The notes beneath the pieces were generated by a model. It was not told where the DNA came from. It did not search any database and saw only the letters and a program-made list of their open reading frames with translations. A stretch of DNA of 64,000 nucleotides from CALHVX01 sp964640725 (GTDB taxonomy: Bacteria > Pseudomonadota > Gammaproteobacteria > Pseudomonadales > Azotimanducaceae), in the NCBI GenBank assembly GCA_964640725.1, contig CAZXIJ010000010.1:70904-134903 (forward strand). The letters are read 5' to 3'. Below are positions 52,322 to 60,704 of this stretch, piece after piece (positions within the stretch are counted from its first letter, which is position 1; each line of letters opens with the position of its first letter). The position numbers were made by a program, and so were the translations under genes.

Positions 52322-53703
52322 ATGATCTTTACCGCCCGCCTGCCCCCCGGCCCCTGACGCCGCTTCGCTCCCTGCTGCGTACGGTGCGCGAGGGTGACGG
52401 CAACCTGCTCAGTCTGGTGCCGAAAGCGGCTTACGAAAAGAGCGTGACGCCCCTGGGCTACTCGCGCCGCGGCATCATTCTGATCAACGATCCCGAGGGC
52501 ATCCGTTCAGTCATGACGAACCCGACCGGGCTGTTTCCCAAGAACGATCTTTTTGCCGGCGCGCTGGGCCCGCTGGTCGGGGATTCGATCTTTGTCAGCG
52601 AAGGCGAGCGCTGGGAACGGCAGCGCCGCATGATCGACCCCGCGTTCTCGCAGCTGCGCATCACCACCGCGTTCCATGCGATGCAGGCGGCCGTCGAGGA
52701 TTTTGTCGATCGCACGCGGGGCACGGCGCGATCGCCAGACGAGCATGGCAAATGGTCCCTGGACAGCGCCATGAGCCACCTGACGGCCGACGTCATCTGT
52801 CGCACGATCTTTTCCCGCCCCCTGTCCAGCTGGCGCTCGCGAGAGGTATTCGATGCCTTTGGCGCCTTCGAGCGCGGTGTCGCCAGCGTCAGCCTGGCAC
52901 CGCTCATCTTCGGCAAGGCCTGGCAGGACGTTGAGCAACCCGCATCCGTGCTGGCCGCCTGCGCCGACATCCGCCGGTATATCGGCGAGTGGGTCGACCC
53001 GCGGCTGGCGCCGGGAGCCGCGCAGCACGACGACCTGCTCGGCGCGCTGATCGACGCCCGGGACCCGCACAGCGGCACCCGCTTCACCCGGGAAGAGCTG
53101 ATCGACCAGATCGGAGTGTTTTTTCTCGCCGGCCACGAAACCACCGCCAGCGCGCTGACCTGGACTTTCTACATCCTGTCTCGACAGCCTGCGGTGATGA
53201 CAAGGCTACGCACAGAGGTCACTGAGGTGACGGGCGGCGAGCCAGTCACCTTCGCTCAGGTCAAACAGCTGGCCTACACTCGCTCGGTCTTTCGGGAGGT
53301 GCTCAGGCTGTACCCGCCAATCACCTTCATTCCCCGAGTCGCCGCAGAAACGACCCGCGTCGCCGGGCGCCGGGTCCGGCGCGGTGCCATGGTGATGATT
53401 TCTCCCTGGGCCACCCACCGCAACGAACTGCTGTGGCGCGATGCGGACCGTTTCGTTGCCGACCGATTCATGCCAGGCGCGGCCGACGACGACCGGCCCA
53501 ACACCTTCCTGACTTTCGGCAGCGGCCCGCGCGTTTGCGTGGGGGCCGGCTTCGCGACCATCGAGAGCACGCTGATACTGGCCACGCTCTGTCAGCACTT
53601 CGACTTCGAGCCGCAGGCGCCGGACCAGGTGCGCCCCATTGCGCGCCTGACCACCCGGCCCGCCGAAGAGATTCTGTGCCGCGTCACCGAGCGACGGCCA
53701 TGA
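52318..53703 (+). CDS. Cytochrome P450 in the carotenoid gene region
   Basis: The 461-residue P450 has I-helix AGHETT (271-276), ExxR (Glu327-Arg330) and heme-ligand loop FGSGPRVCVG with Cys407. The I-helix and K-helix text (SALTWTFYILSRQP, EVLRLYPP) resembles CYP175A1-type beta-carotene hydroxylase from Thermus. No redox partner is adjacent. It is translationally coupled to the ATP-grasp gene before it and to crtD after it (ATGA both times). A carotenoid oxygenase is the best guess; the position oxidised is unknown. Confidence 0.92.
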   Translation: MNDLYRPPAPRPLTPLRSLLRTVREGDGNLLSLVPKAAYEKSVTPLGYSRRGIILINDPEGIRSVMTNPTGLFPKNDLFAGALGPLVGDSIFVSEGERWERQRRMIDPAFSQLRITTAFHAMQAAVEDFVDRTRGTARSPDEHGKWSLDSAMSHLTADVICRTIFSRPLSSWRSREVFDAFGAFERGVASVSLAPLIFGKAWQDVEQPASVLAACADIRRYIGEWVDPRLAPGAAQHDDLLGALIDARDPHSGTRFTREELIDQIGVFFLAGHETTASALTWTFYILSRQPAVMTRLRTEVTEVTGGEPVTFAQVKQLAYTRSVFREVLRLYPPITFIPRVAAETTRVAGRRVRRGAMVMISPWATHRNELLWRDADRFVADRFMPGAADDDRPNTFLTFGSGPRVCVGAGFATIESTLILATLCQHFDFEPQAPDQVRPIARLTTRPAEEILCRVTERRP

Positions 53704-55178
53704 GCGCCGCGCCCACCGTAGCCGTCGTCGGTGCCGGCATGGGCGGCCTGGCCGCCGCCATGGACCTCGCCAGCCGCGGTTACCGCGTCACCCTGTTCGA
53801 GGCCCACCCGACCGTGGGCGGGAAGATGCGCGCGCCCGTAGTCGACGGCATCGCCGTGGACAGCGGCCCGACGGTGTTTACGATGCGCTGGATCTTCGAT
53901 GGCCTGTTCGAAGACAGCGGGGTCGCCCTGGAAGACTGCCTGCTCCTGCAGCGCGCGGACGTGCTGGCCCGGCATGGGTGGGCGGATGGCAGCCGCCTGG
54001 ACCTGTTTGCCGACCAGGACGCGTCCCTGGCGGCGATCGAAGCCTTCGCCGGCAAAGTCGAAGCAGATGCCTATCAACGGTTCGTCAAAGACTCGGGCAG
54101 AATCTTCGACACGCTGGATCGCAGTTTCATGCAGGCGCAGCGCCCCAACCCCGTTGCCCTGAGCCGCCGGGTCGGCCTGCACCGCATCGGCGATCTGTGG
54201 GCGACAAAACCTTTCGTGTCCCTGCATCGGGACCTGTCGCAGCGTTTTCGGGACCCACGACTGGTGCAGCTTTTTGGCCGCTATGCGACCTACTGCGGAT
54301 CGTCGCCGTTCCGGGCCCCGGCGACGCTCGCTTTGATCGCCGAAGCAGAACGCCGCGGCGTTTGGTACCTGGCGCACGGCATGCAGGCCCTCGCGAGCGC
54401 CATGGCGCAGCGCTTCGAAGATCTTGGCGGCACCCTGGCGCTGAGCACAGCGGTACAGGACCTGCAGATTCGAAACAGGACGGTACACGGTCTTTTGCTG
54501 GCTCAGGGTCAGCGCTGGTCGGGCGACGCGGTGATCTTTGCGGGCGATACGGAAGCGCTGGCCGGCGGCCAGCTCGGGGACGCGGCCAGAAGCGCAGTCA
54601 AAGCGCGGCCAGAGGCCGACTTTTCCCTGTCTGCGGTGACCCTGAGCGCTCGGGCGCGCTGGCAGGGCTGGCCGCTGAGCCACCATACGGTGCTGTTCTC
54701 GGACGACTACGCCAGGGAGTTTGAGACCTTGCTGGAACATCGGCAGCCCTATGCCCGGCCCACGGTTTACCTGTGTGCGCCAAGCGCGGCGCGGGGGCTG
54801 GACGAAAGGGGCACCGGCGCCCTGTTTGGTCTGGCAAACGCACCAGCAGGACCGCTCCCGGAACCCGTGATCGACGGGATCGAGGCTAGCCTGAAGGCGC
54901 AGCTGTCCGCCTTTGGTTTACAGGTGGACTGGTTGTCGGTTCAGCGCACGGGCCCCAACGATTTTGCTCAAATGTTCCCGGGCTCCCGGGGAGCGCTTTA
55001 CGGTCGAGCCACTCATGGCTGGCTGGGCAGCTTCGCCCGTCCGGGCAGCCGTGCTCGCCTGCGCGGCCTGTACCTGGCCGGCGCCAGCGTGCACCCGGGC
55101 GCGGGCATTCCCATGGCGACGCAGTCCGGGCGCCTGGCCGCCGCCGCCCTGGCGCAGGACCTGCCCGTTGGGACCTAG
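53700..55178 (+). CDS. crtD: 1-hydroxycarotenoid 3,4-desaturase CrtD
   Basis: The 492-residue CrtI-family FAD enzyme has dinucleotide motif VAVVGAGMGGLAAAMDLASR and segments shared with Rhodobacter CrtD: ARHGWADGSRLDLFADQDAS and QLFGRYATYCGSSPFRAPAT. It introduces the 3,4 double bond after CrtC hydration. Its TAG stop overlaps the convergent crtI stop in a shared CTAG. It is last of the ATP-grasp/P450/crtD operon. Confidence 0.94.
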   Translation: MSAAPTVAVVGAGMGGLAAAMDLASRGYRVTLFEAHPTVGGKMRAPVVDGIAVDSGPTVFTMRWIFDGLFEDSGVALEDCLLLQRADVLARHGWADGSRLDLFADQDASLAAIEAFAGKVEADAYQRFVKDSGRIFDTLDRSFMQAQRPNPVALSRRVGLHRIGDLWATKPFVSLHRDLSQRFRDPRLVQLFGRYATYCGSSPFRAPATLALIAEAERRGVWYLAHGMQALASAMAQRFEDLGGTLALSTAVQDLQIRNRTVHGLLLAQGQRWSGDAVIFAGDTEALAGGQLGDAARSAVKARPEADFSLSAVTLSARARWQGWPLSHHTVLFSDDYAREFETLLEHRQPYARPTVYLCAPSAARGLDERGTGALFGLANAPAGPLPEPVIDGIEASLKAQLSAFGLQVDWLSVQRTGPNDFAQMFPGSRGALYGRATHGWLGSFARPGSRARLRGLYLAGASVHPGAGIPMATQSGRLAAAALAQDLPVGT

Positions 55179-56659
55179 CTCACCGGGTCCGGAACGATCT
55201 CGTCCAGAACGCGGGCGGAGGAAACGACGCCGGGCAACCCGGCGCCGGGGTGCGTGCCGGCACCGACCAGATACAGCCCAGGCAGCTCCTCGCTGCGGTT
55301 GTGCGGGCGGAACCAGGCCGTTTGCGTCAGCACCGGCTCGATGCTGAAAGCGGCGCCCTCGACGCTGCTCAGGCGATCTCGAAAATCCAGCGGTGTCAGC
55401 ATCCGGCTCGTGACGATCGACTCTGACAGGCCCGGCAACACCGTCCTTTCCAGATGCGCCTCGATCGCAGCCCGGTAGGGTTCCGCCTGTGCTCGCCAGT
55501 CCACGTCGCTGCGCAGATTGGGTACCGGCGAGAGGACGTAAAAGGCCTCGCAGCCGTCCGGCGCCATCGCCGGATCTGTTGCCGTCGGCCGGTGCAGGTA
55601 CAGGCTGAAGTCCTGGGCGAGAACCTTGCGATCAAAGATGTCTCGCAGCAGGCCTTGGTAGCGCGGACCGAGCAAAATCTGATGATGGGGCACTTCCGGG
55701 TAGCTTCGATTGGTACCGAAGTACCACACGAACAGGCTCATGGAATAGCGCGTACGCGCCAGCCGGCGGTCAGTCCAGCGGCGCCGATACCGCGCGGGCA
55801 GCAGATACCGGTAGGTCGCCGCCGCATCGGCATTGGAAACGACCACGCTCGCATCGAGCGTCTCGCCCCCGGCCAGGCGCACGCCGACGGCACGGCCATG
55901 CTCGACCCGCACTTCTTCGACCGGCGCGTTCAGCCGCACAGATCCGCCCTGGGACTCGATCAATCGCACCAGGCCCTGCACCAGCGCCCCGGTGCCGCCC
56001 ATCACGTAGTGCACACCGTAGCTGCGTTCCAGATGCGCGATGAGCGCGTAGATCGCCGTGGTCGACATGGGGTTGCCGCCAATGAGCAACGGGTGAAAGC
56101 TGAACACCATGCGCAGCTTGGGATGCTCGAAGTAGCGCGAGACCATGCTGTAAACACTGCGGTGCACCTGGGTACGCAGCAGCGCCGGCAGCACCTTGAG
56201 CATCATTTTCACGCGATGGAAGGAGGTGTGGAGCAACCCTTCAAAGCCAACCTCGTAGAGCCGGCGGCTGGCCTCCATAAAGTTTTCGTAGCCATCCAGA
56301 TCGGCCGCCGAAATATTCTGGATCTGCGCCTTCATGGCCTGCGGATCGCCGCTGTAGTCAAAGTGCGTGCCGTCGTCAAAACGGATCCGGTAGAACGGAT
56401 CCAGGGACCGGACATCCAGCTCGTCGGCCATGCGACGGCCCGCCAGCTTCCAGAGATCTTCGAACAGAAACGGCGCCGTCACGATGGTCGGGCCCGCATC
56501 AAAGGTAAAGCCGTCTTGCCGATAGACGTAAGCTCGACCGCCTGGGGCATCAAGCCGTTCGCAAACAGTCACCGCATAGCCCCGGGCGCCCAGCCGGATC
56601 GCGGCCGCGAGGCCGCCAAAGCCGCTGCCAATCACAATGGCGCGCGCACGTTCTGTCAC
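55175..56659 (-). CDS. crtI: Phytoene desaturase CrtI
   Basis: The 494-residue FAD-dependent desaturase has AIVIGSGFGGLAAAIRLGAR, GGRAYVYRQDGFTFDAGPTI and the C-terminal GLYLVGAGTHPGAGLPGVVS. It converts phytoene to neurosporene or lycopene. With CrtB, CrtC, CrtD, CrtE and CrtF it completes a spirilloxanthin-type pathway; no crtA is seen. A PpsR box lies about 63 bases upstream of its start. Confidence 0.96.
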   Translation of the reverse strand: MTERARAIVIGSGFGGLAAAIRLGARGYAVTVCERLDAPGGRAYVYRQDGFTFDAGPTIVTAPFLFEDLWKLAGRRMADELDVRSLDPFYRIRFDDGTHFDYSGDPQAMKAQIQNISAADLDGYENFMEASRRLYEVGFEGLLHTSFHRVKMMLKVLPALLRTQVHRSVYSMVSRYFEHPKLRMVFSFHPLLIGGNPMSTTAIYALIAHLERSYGVHYVMGGTGALVQGLVRLIESQGGSVRLNAPVEEVRVEHGRAVGVRLAGGETLDASVVVSNADAAATYRYLLPARYRRRWTDRRLARTRYSMSLFVWYFGTNRSYPEVPHHQILLGPRYQGLLRDIFDRKVLAQDFSLYLHRPTATDPAMAPDGCEAFYVLSPVPNLRSDVDWRAQAEPYRAAIEAHLERTVLPGLSESIVTSRMLTPLDFRDRLSSVEGAAFSIEPVLTQTAWFRPHNRSEELPGLYLVGAGTHPGAGLPGVVSSARVLDEIVPDPVS

Positions 56660-56721
56660 TCAAGTCCCCCCGGCCAGCGGCCAGGAGGGCCGCAAAACAG
56701 TCACAACATCAGAGCTGATAC

Positions 56722-56739
56722 TGTAAACTTCAATTGACA
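56722..56739. promoter_or_regulatory. PpsR box between crtI and the divergent membrane-protein gene
   Basis: A perfect TGT-N12-ACA, with TTGACA at its right end, is the only box in the 104-base divergent spacer. It can serve crtI on the minus strand and the gene at 56764 on the plus strand. Confidence 0.8.
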
Positions 56740-56763
56740 CTCATGCCAGAGGAGGCCGGTTCG

Positions 56764-57531
56764 ATGCGGCTATTTGACCTGCTCGTCGCGGCCCATATTG
56801 TCAGCGGCACCGTGGGCCTGGCGACCCTTTGGGTGCCGATATTCGCGGCCAAGGGCGGTACGGCGCACCGCCGCTGGGGCGATTGGTTCTATCGGGCCCT
56901 GCTCGTCACCGGCGCCATTGCCGCCGGCATCAGCCTCTGCACCCTGGCCCGCCCCCTGGAGACCCATCCCTTCTGGGACGATCCGGCGCGCATTCGCGCG
57001 GTCTTCGGCTGGATGATGCTGTACCTGGCGACCCTGACCGTGGCACTCGCGCGGTACGGCGTGCTCTGCATCCGCAACCGGCAGAATCATCCGGGCAATC
57101 GCAGCCTGCACAACCGGATCCTGCAAGCGCTGATGTTCCTGACGGCAGCGAACTGCATGGTCCAGGGCTTGCTCGTGGGCGAGTACCTGCTGTGCGGCAT
57201 CGCCATCATTGGCCTCGCGGCCGGCGTGCTCAACCTGCACTTCATCTACACCGCAACACCAGCGCCCGGGGAATGGCTGATTCAGCACTCCCGGGGGATT
57301 GTCGGTGCCGGCATCTCGGTGTACACCGCCTTCCTGGCGTTCGGCGCTGTCAACTTCATGCCGACCTTCGCCTTCAGCCCGCTGCTCTGGGCCACGCCCT
57401 GTACGCTGGGGGTGACTTACCTGCTGTACCACCAGTACCGCATCAAAGCGCGATTCAGGGCGAGCGGCTCGGCGCAGTCCAGCGGCGCCAAAGGTCGGCC
57501 ACGTGAAAAACCAGCGACAGCAGCAACATAA
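56764..57531 (+). CDS. Multi-pass membrane protein (DUF2306-like)
   Basis: The 255-residue protein has about seven predicted membrane helices. The N-terminal half (LVAAHIVSGTVGLATLWVPI, then KGGTAHRRWGDWFYRALLV) resembles DUF2306 proteins with conserved His residues; the function is unknown to me. GAGGAGG precedes ATG 56764; a TTG at 56734 lies within the PpsR box and is rejected. Shared PpsR-box promoter with crtI makes it a candidate photosynthesis-linked gene. The C-terminal tail overlaps the opposite gene by 77 bases. Confidence 0.75.
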   Translation: MRLFDLLVAAHIVSGTVGLATLWVPIFAAKGGTAHRRWGDWFYRALLVTGAIAAGISLCTLARPLETHPFWDDPARIRAVFGWMMLYLATLTVALARYGVLCIRNRQNHPGNRSLHNRILQALMFLTAANCMVQGLLVGEYLLCGIAIIGLAAGVLNLHFIYTATPAPGEWLIQHSRGIVGAGISVYTAFLAFGAVNFMPTFAFSPLLWATPCTLGVTYLLYHQYRIKARFRASGSAQSSGAKGRPREKPATAAT

Positions 57532-57736
57532 CCGTCACTGCGTCCCAGTGCGCAAACATCAGCGCGAACAGCAGGCCGCCCATCAAACAGCTGCCTGCTC
57601 CGACGTTCAGGATCAGGCTTAACGGGTCGATGCCCTTGCCCGTGCGGTACCAATAGATGAGCAGCACCGCGACCTCGAGGGCGACAAACAGCAGCATGAT
57701 CAGCACGATCTGTCCCGAAGAAACCAGTTCTGTCAT
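57455..57736 (-). CDS. Small three-helix membrane protein, unknown function
   Basis: The 93-residue protein has three predicted helices (about 8-30, 41-62 and 65-85) and ends FHVADLWRRWTAPSRSP. The start MTELVSSGQ at 57736 is chosen because the upstream 23-codon extension is Arg-rich and not membrane-like. It is convergent with and overlaps the 3' end of the previous gene. The helix pattern suggests it is real, but no family is recognised. Confidence 0.55.
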   Translation of the reverse strand: MTELVSSGQIVLIMLLFVALEVAVLLIYWYRTGKGIDPLSLILNVGAGSCLMGGLLFALMFAHWDAVTVMLLLSLVFHVADLWRRWTAPSRSP

Positions 57737-57858
57737 GACGCGCCCCCTGCGGCTGGAGCCCCGAGCATAACCAATCGCCCCCAGCGCAGCGCGCCTTGCA
57801 GACATCGCCCTCGCGCCCTAGCCTGACCCGGGTTCGCACAGACCAAAGGGGAAGCGCA

Positions 57859-58683
57859 GTGTCGGAAGGGCAGCAGAAGTCCATTTTCGTGACCGGAGCC
57901 GCCGGCGGCATGGGCCGGGCGGTCGCGCAGCGCTTCGCTGCCGCGGGCTGGTTTGTGGGGCTATACGACCTGGATGCACAGGGACTGGCGGCAACGGCCG
58001 CGCTGCTGCCCGCCGGGCAGTACGTCAGCGGCGAGCTGGACGTCACCAGCGAGCCCGCCTTCGCCCAGGCCGCAGAAGCCTTCGGAGCCCGGACCGCAGG
58101 TCGCTGCGATGTGCTGTTTAACAACGCCGGGATCGCCCCCGGCGGCAGTTTCGGCGACATGCCGCTGGCCCAGCTTGAGCAAATCGTGCGCATCAACGTC
58201 ATAGGCGTAATCATCGGCACCCGGGCGCTGCTGCCGCTGCTCAAAGAAACGCCTGGCGCGCTGTGCATCAGCACTTCTTCGTCGGTGGCCATCTACGGCC
58301 ATGCGGGACGCGCGGTGTACTCCGCCTCCAAAGCCGCCGTGAAAAACCTGACGGAGGCGCTGGATCTGGAATTCGAACCCCTGGGTATCCGTACGGCAGA
58401 CGTCCTGCCTGGCTGCATCGATACGCCGATGCTGCGCGGCGCGCTGGCAGCGAGCAATGGCGGCGTCTTTCACGAATCCATGCTCGAACACCTGCCGAAG
58501 GACGGTCCCTACCGCCTGATCGAGGTCTCGGCGATCGCCGATGCTGTCTGGCAGGCTTACGCCGACCCTGGCGCCAACAGCGGGCCTCTGCACTGGTACG
58601 TCCCGCGGGAGCTGGAGGCGATCGAAGCCATGAGCCCCGCAGAGGCCCGGCAGGAAACCCGGCGCTTTCTGTTTCGAGAGTAG
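57859..58683 (+). CDS. Short-chain dehydrogenase/reductase
   Basis: The 274-residue classical SDR has cofactor motif VTGAAGGMGRAVAQ, NNAG in DVLFNNAGIAPGG, and catalytic Tyr/Lys in YSASKAAVKNL with an upstream STSSSVAIYG serine. Asp in GLYDLD after beta-2 suggests NAD(H) preference. The GTG at 57859 has AGGGGAAG upstream; the track to 57796 has none. The substrate is unknown; no coupling to pigment genes is evident. Confidence 0.85.
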   Translation: MSEGQQKSIFVTGAAGGMGRAVAQRFAAAGWFVGLYDLDAQGLAATAALLPAGQYVSGELDVTSEPAFAQAAEAFGARTAGRCDVLFNNAGIAPGGSFGDMPLAQLEQIVRINVIGVIIGTRALLPLLKETPGALCISTSSSVAIYGHAGRAVYSASKAAVKNLTEALDLEFEPLGIRTADVLPGCIDTPMLRGALAASNGGVFHESMLEHLPKDGPYRLIEVSAIADAVWQAYADPGANSGPLHWYVPRELEAIEAMSPAEARQETRRFLFRE

Positions 58684-58728
58684 CGTTCCGCGAAGCGTTC
58701 CGCGGGGCGGGCCGCGCCATGGACGGCG

Positions 58729-59079
58729 CTAGGCGCCGGCAAAGAACTCGGTCTTGCGCTCGCCGTTCGGGCCATAGACCGGCTCGTCGGCGGTGGTCAG
58801 GTAAGCGCGGTTGATGCTCTCGACGATCTTGGCGCCCTGCAGCAGCTCCACCATCGCCTGGTAGTTCGGGTGTTCGAAATGCGCGGCCAGGCTATCGCTG
58901 TCGTCCCACAGCTCATACACCTGAATGCGCGTCGGCACTGCCGGATCCGCAGCGAAACAGTAGGCCTGACAGCCCGGCTCTTGCTCGCGGGTCGCGAGCT
59001 GCACGTCCCGGGTCAATTCGACCGCGCGGTCCCGGTCTGCCTGGGAACCGAATTCCAGGGCGGCAACAACAATGATCAT
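58729..59079 (-). CDS. Antibiotic biosynthesis monooxygenase (ABM) fold protein
   Basis: The 116-residue dimeric alpha/beta-barrel-type protein has the ABM/YgiN pattern EFGSQADRDRAVELTRDVQL, EQEPGCQAYCFAADPA and YELWDDSDSLAAHFEHPNYQ. Members act as cofactor-free quinol or polyketide oxygenases or as heme binders. Its ATG overlaps the globin stop (ATGA), so the pair is co-translated. Confidence 0.82.
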   Translation of the reverse strand: MIIVVAALEFGSQADRDRAVELTRDVQLATREQEPGCQAYCFAADPAVPTRIQVYELWDDSDSLAAHFEHPNYQAMVELLQGAKIVESINRAYLTTADEPVYGPNGERKTEFFAGA

Positions 59080-59516
59080 GAATCAGCTCCTTGCAGGGTG
59101 GCCCGATGCTGCCGAACCCGCTCTGCGGGAACGGCCAGCTGCTCGAGCAGGTAAGTTTTGAGAGACTCAGGATACGCCTGCTGCGACAGCGCGTGCGCCA
59201 TGCAGGCCAGCCACATATCCCGCTCCTCACCGGTCACCGGCAAGTGGGCGTGGACCTGAGGAATGCTGATGGCCCCAAAGCGGTCCCTAAAGAGCCGCGG
59301 CCCGCCCATCCAGCCACACAGAAACAGCGCCAGCTTGTCCCGGGCCAGGTCGCCGTCCGGGTGCCAGCTGTAGATGCGCGCAAAGGCCGGATCGCTGGCC
59401 ATATGATCGTAAAAGCAATCCACGAGCTGACGGATGCCCGCCTGGCCGCCGGCCGCCTGGTAGGTGTTGTCGCCCTGCCCGTAGGGCAAATGCGAGCCGT
59501 CATCCTGTTCCGTCAT
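59076..59516 (-). CDS. Truncated hemoglobin, group II (trHbO-like)
   Basis: The 146-residue globin has AAGGQAGIRQLVDCFYDHMA, the group II segment LFLCGWMGGPRLFRDRFG, a probable proximal His in VHAHLPVTGEERD, and the conserved Trp in DMWLACMAHAL. Such proteins bind O2 or NO and often support oxidases or NO detoxification. Coupling to the ABM-fold gene suggests a joint oxidative role, which is inference. Confidence 0.87.
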   Translation of the reverse strand: MTEQDDGSHLPYGQGDNTYQAAGGQAGIRQLVDCFYDHMASDPAFARIYSWHPDGDLARDKLALFLCGWMGGPRLFRDRFGAISIPQVHAHLPVTGEERDMWLACMAHALSQQAYPESLKTYLLEQLAVPAERVRQHRATLQGADS

Positions 59517-59613
59517 TGGGGCAACCCTCAGTCAGCGGCGTTAAAGTGTGGGTCGAAAAGGCCCCGGCTCGCAACTCACGGCGGCATGCGACCATGAGGA
59601 GACCTCACGCAAC

Positions 59614-60654
59614 ATGAAGATCACGACCGGCATTCCGCTCGACGACCTGCGGAAAGTCCCGTCCGCTGTCCAGCGGATCGAAGCCCAGGGCTATAGCGGT
59701 ATCCATAGCCAGGAGAACCGCCAGGACCCTTTCCTGCCGCTGGCCGTTGCCGCCGTGCACAGCGAGCGGCTGGAGCTGGCGAGCGCGATTGCGATCTCCT
59801 TTGCCCGCAGCCCCATGGTCTTTGCCAACATCGGCTGGGACCTGCAGCGCGCCTCCCGGGGACGCTTTGTCCTGGGCCTTGGCACCCAGGTGAAAGGCCA
59901 CAACGAGCGGCGCTTCAGTGTGCCCTGGAGCGCTCCGGCGCCGCGCATGCGGGAGATGGTGCAGTTCATCAAAGCGACCTGGCACAGCTGGCACACCGGC
60001 GACAAGCTGCACTACGAGGGGGAGCACTACAGCGTCACGCTCATGCCGCCGAATTTTGTCCCGGAACCCCTGGACGGCCCCCTGCCCGCGATCACCATCG
60101 CGGCGGTCGGGCCCGGCATGCTCAAGGTGGCCGCGCAGGAATGTGACGGCGTGCGGCTGCATCCGTTCACGACCCGGCGCTATCTCGAACAGGTGATCAC
60201 GCCCCGGCTGGCGGCGGGCATCCCGCAAGGCGTGGGCGAACGAGCGCGCTTTGAGGTGTCTGGGGGCGGGTTTGTCGCGACCGGCAGCACCGACGAAGCC
60301 GTAGCCCGGGCCTTCGAGTGGGTGCGGATGCGAATCGGGTTTTACGGCTCAACCCGCGCCTACTGGCCCGTGCTGGAAGCGCACGGGCTGCTGGCGCTGG
60401 GCGAAAAGCTCAACCACATGTCCAAGACCAACCAGTGGGATGCCATGACCGCAGAGGTCAGCGATGACGTCGTGCATCTGTTCACCGCGGTAGGTCGTCA
60501 CGACGAGCTGGCCTCAGTCATCGAGGGCCACTACGGCGGGCTCGTGGACTCGATCAGCATCGGCACGCCGGTGGATGAGCCGGGTGGACTGCCCGCGGAC
60601 CTGATTGCAGACCTGCAGCGCATCGCGACCCCGTTCGGGGGCTTCGCCCGCTAG
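59614..60654 (+). CDS. LLM-class (F420/FMN-type) oxidoreductase, TIGR03617-like
   Basis: The 346-residue luciferase-like TIM-barrel protein begins MKITTGIPLDDLRKVPSAVQ and contains AIAISFARSPMVFANIGWDL, GRFVLGLGTQVKGHNERRFS and ITIAAVGPGMLKVAAQECDG, matching the F420-dependent MSMEG_2256-like subfamily. Proteobacteria often lack F420, so the true cofactor may be FMN. The start at 59614 is preferred (GAGGAG upstream). It is divergent from the globin gene. Confidence 0.85.
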   Translation: MKITTGIPLDDLRKVPSAVQRIEAQGYSGIHSQENRQDPFLPLAVAAVHSERLELASAIAISFARSPMVFANIGWDLQRASRGRFVLGLGTQVKGHNERRFSVPWSAPAPRMREMVQFIKATWHSWHTGDKLHYEGEHYSVTLMPPNFVPEPLDGPLPAITIAAVGPGMLKVAAQECDGVRLHPFTTRRYLEQVITPRLAAGIPQGVGERARFEVSGGGFVATGSTDEAVARAFEWVRMRIGFYGSTRAYWPVLEAHGLLALGEKLNHMSKTNQWDAMTAEVSDDVVHLFTAVGRHDELASVIEGHYGGLVDSISIGTPVDEPGGLPADLIADLQRIATPFGGFAR

Positions 60655-60704
60655 CTGCGACGCCGGACACCCGGGGCTCGGCCCCGGGTGCCACGGCAGC
60701 AACG

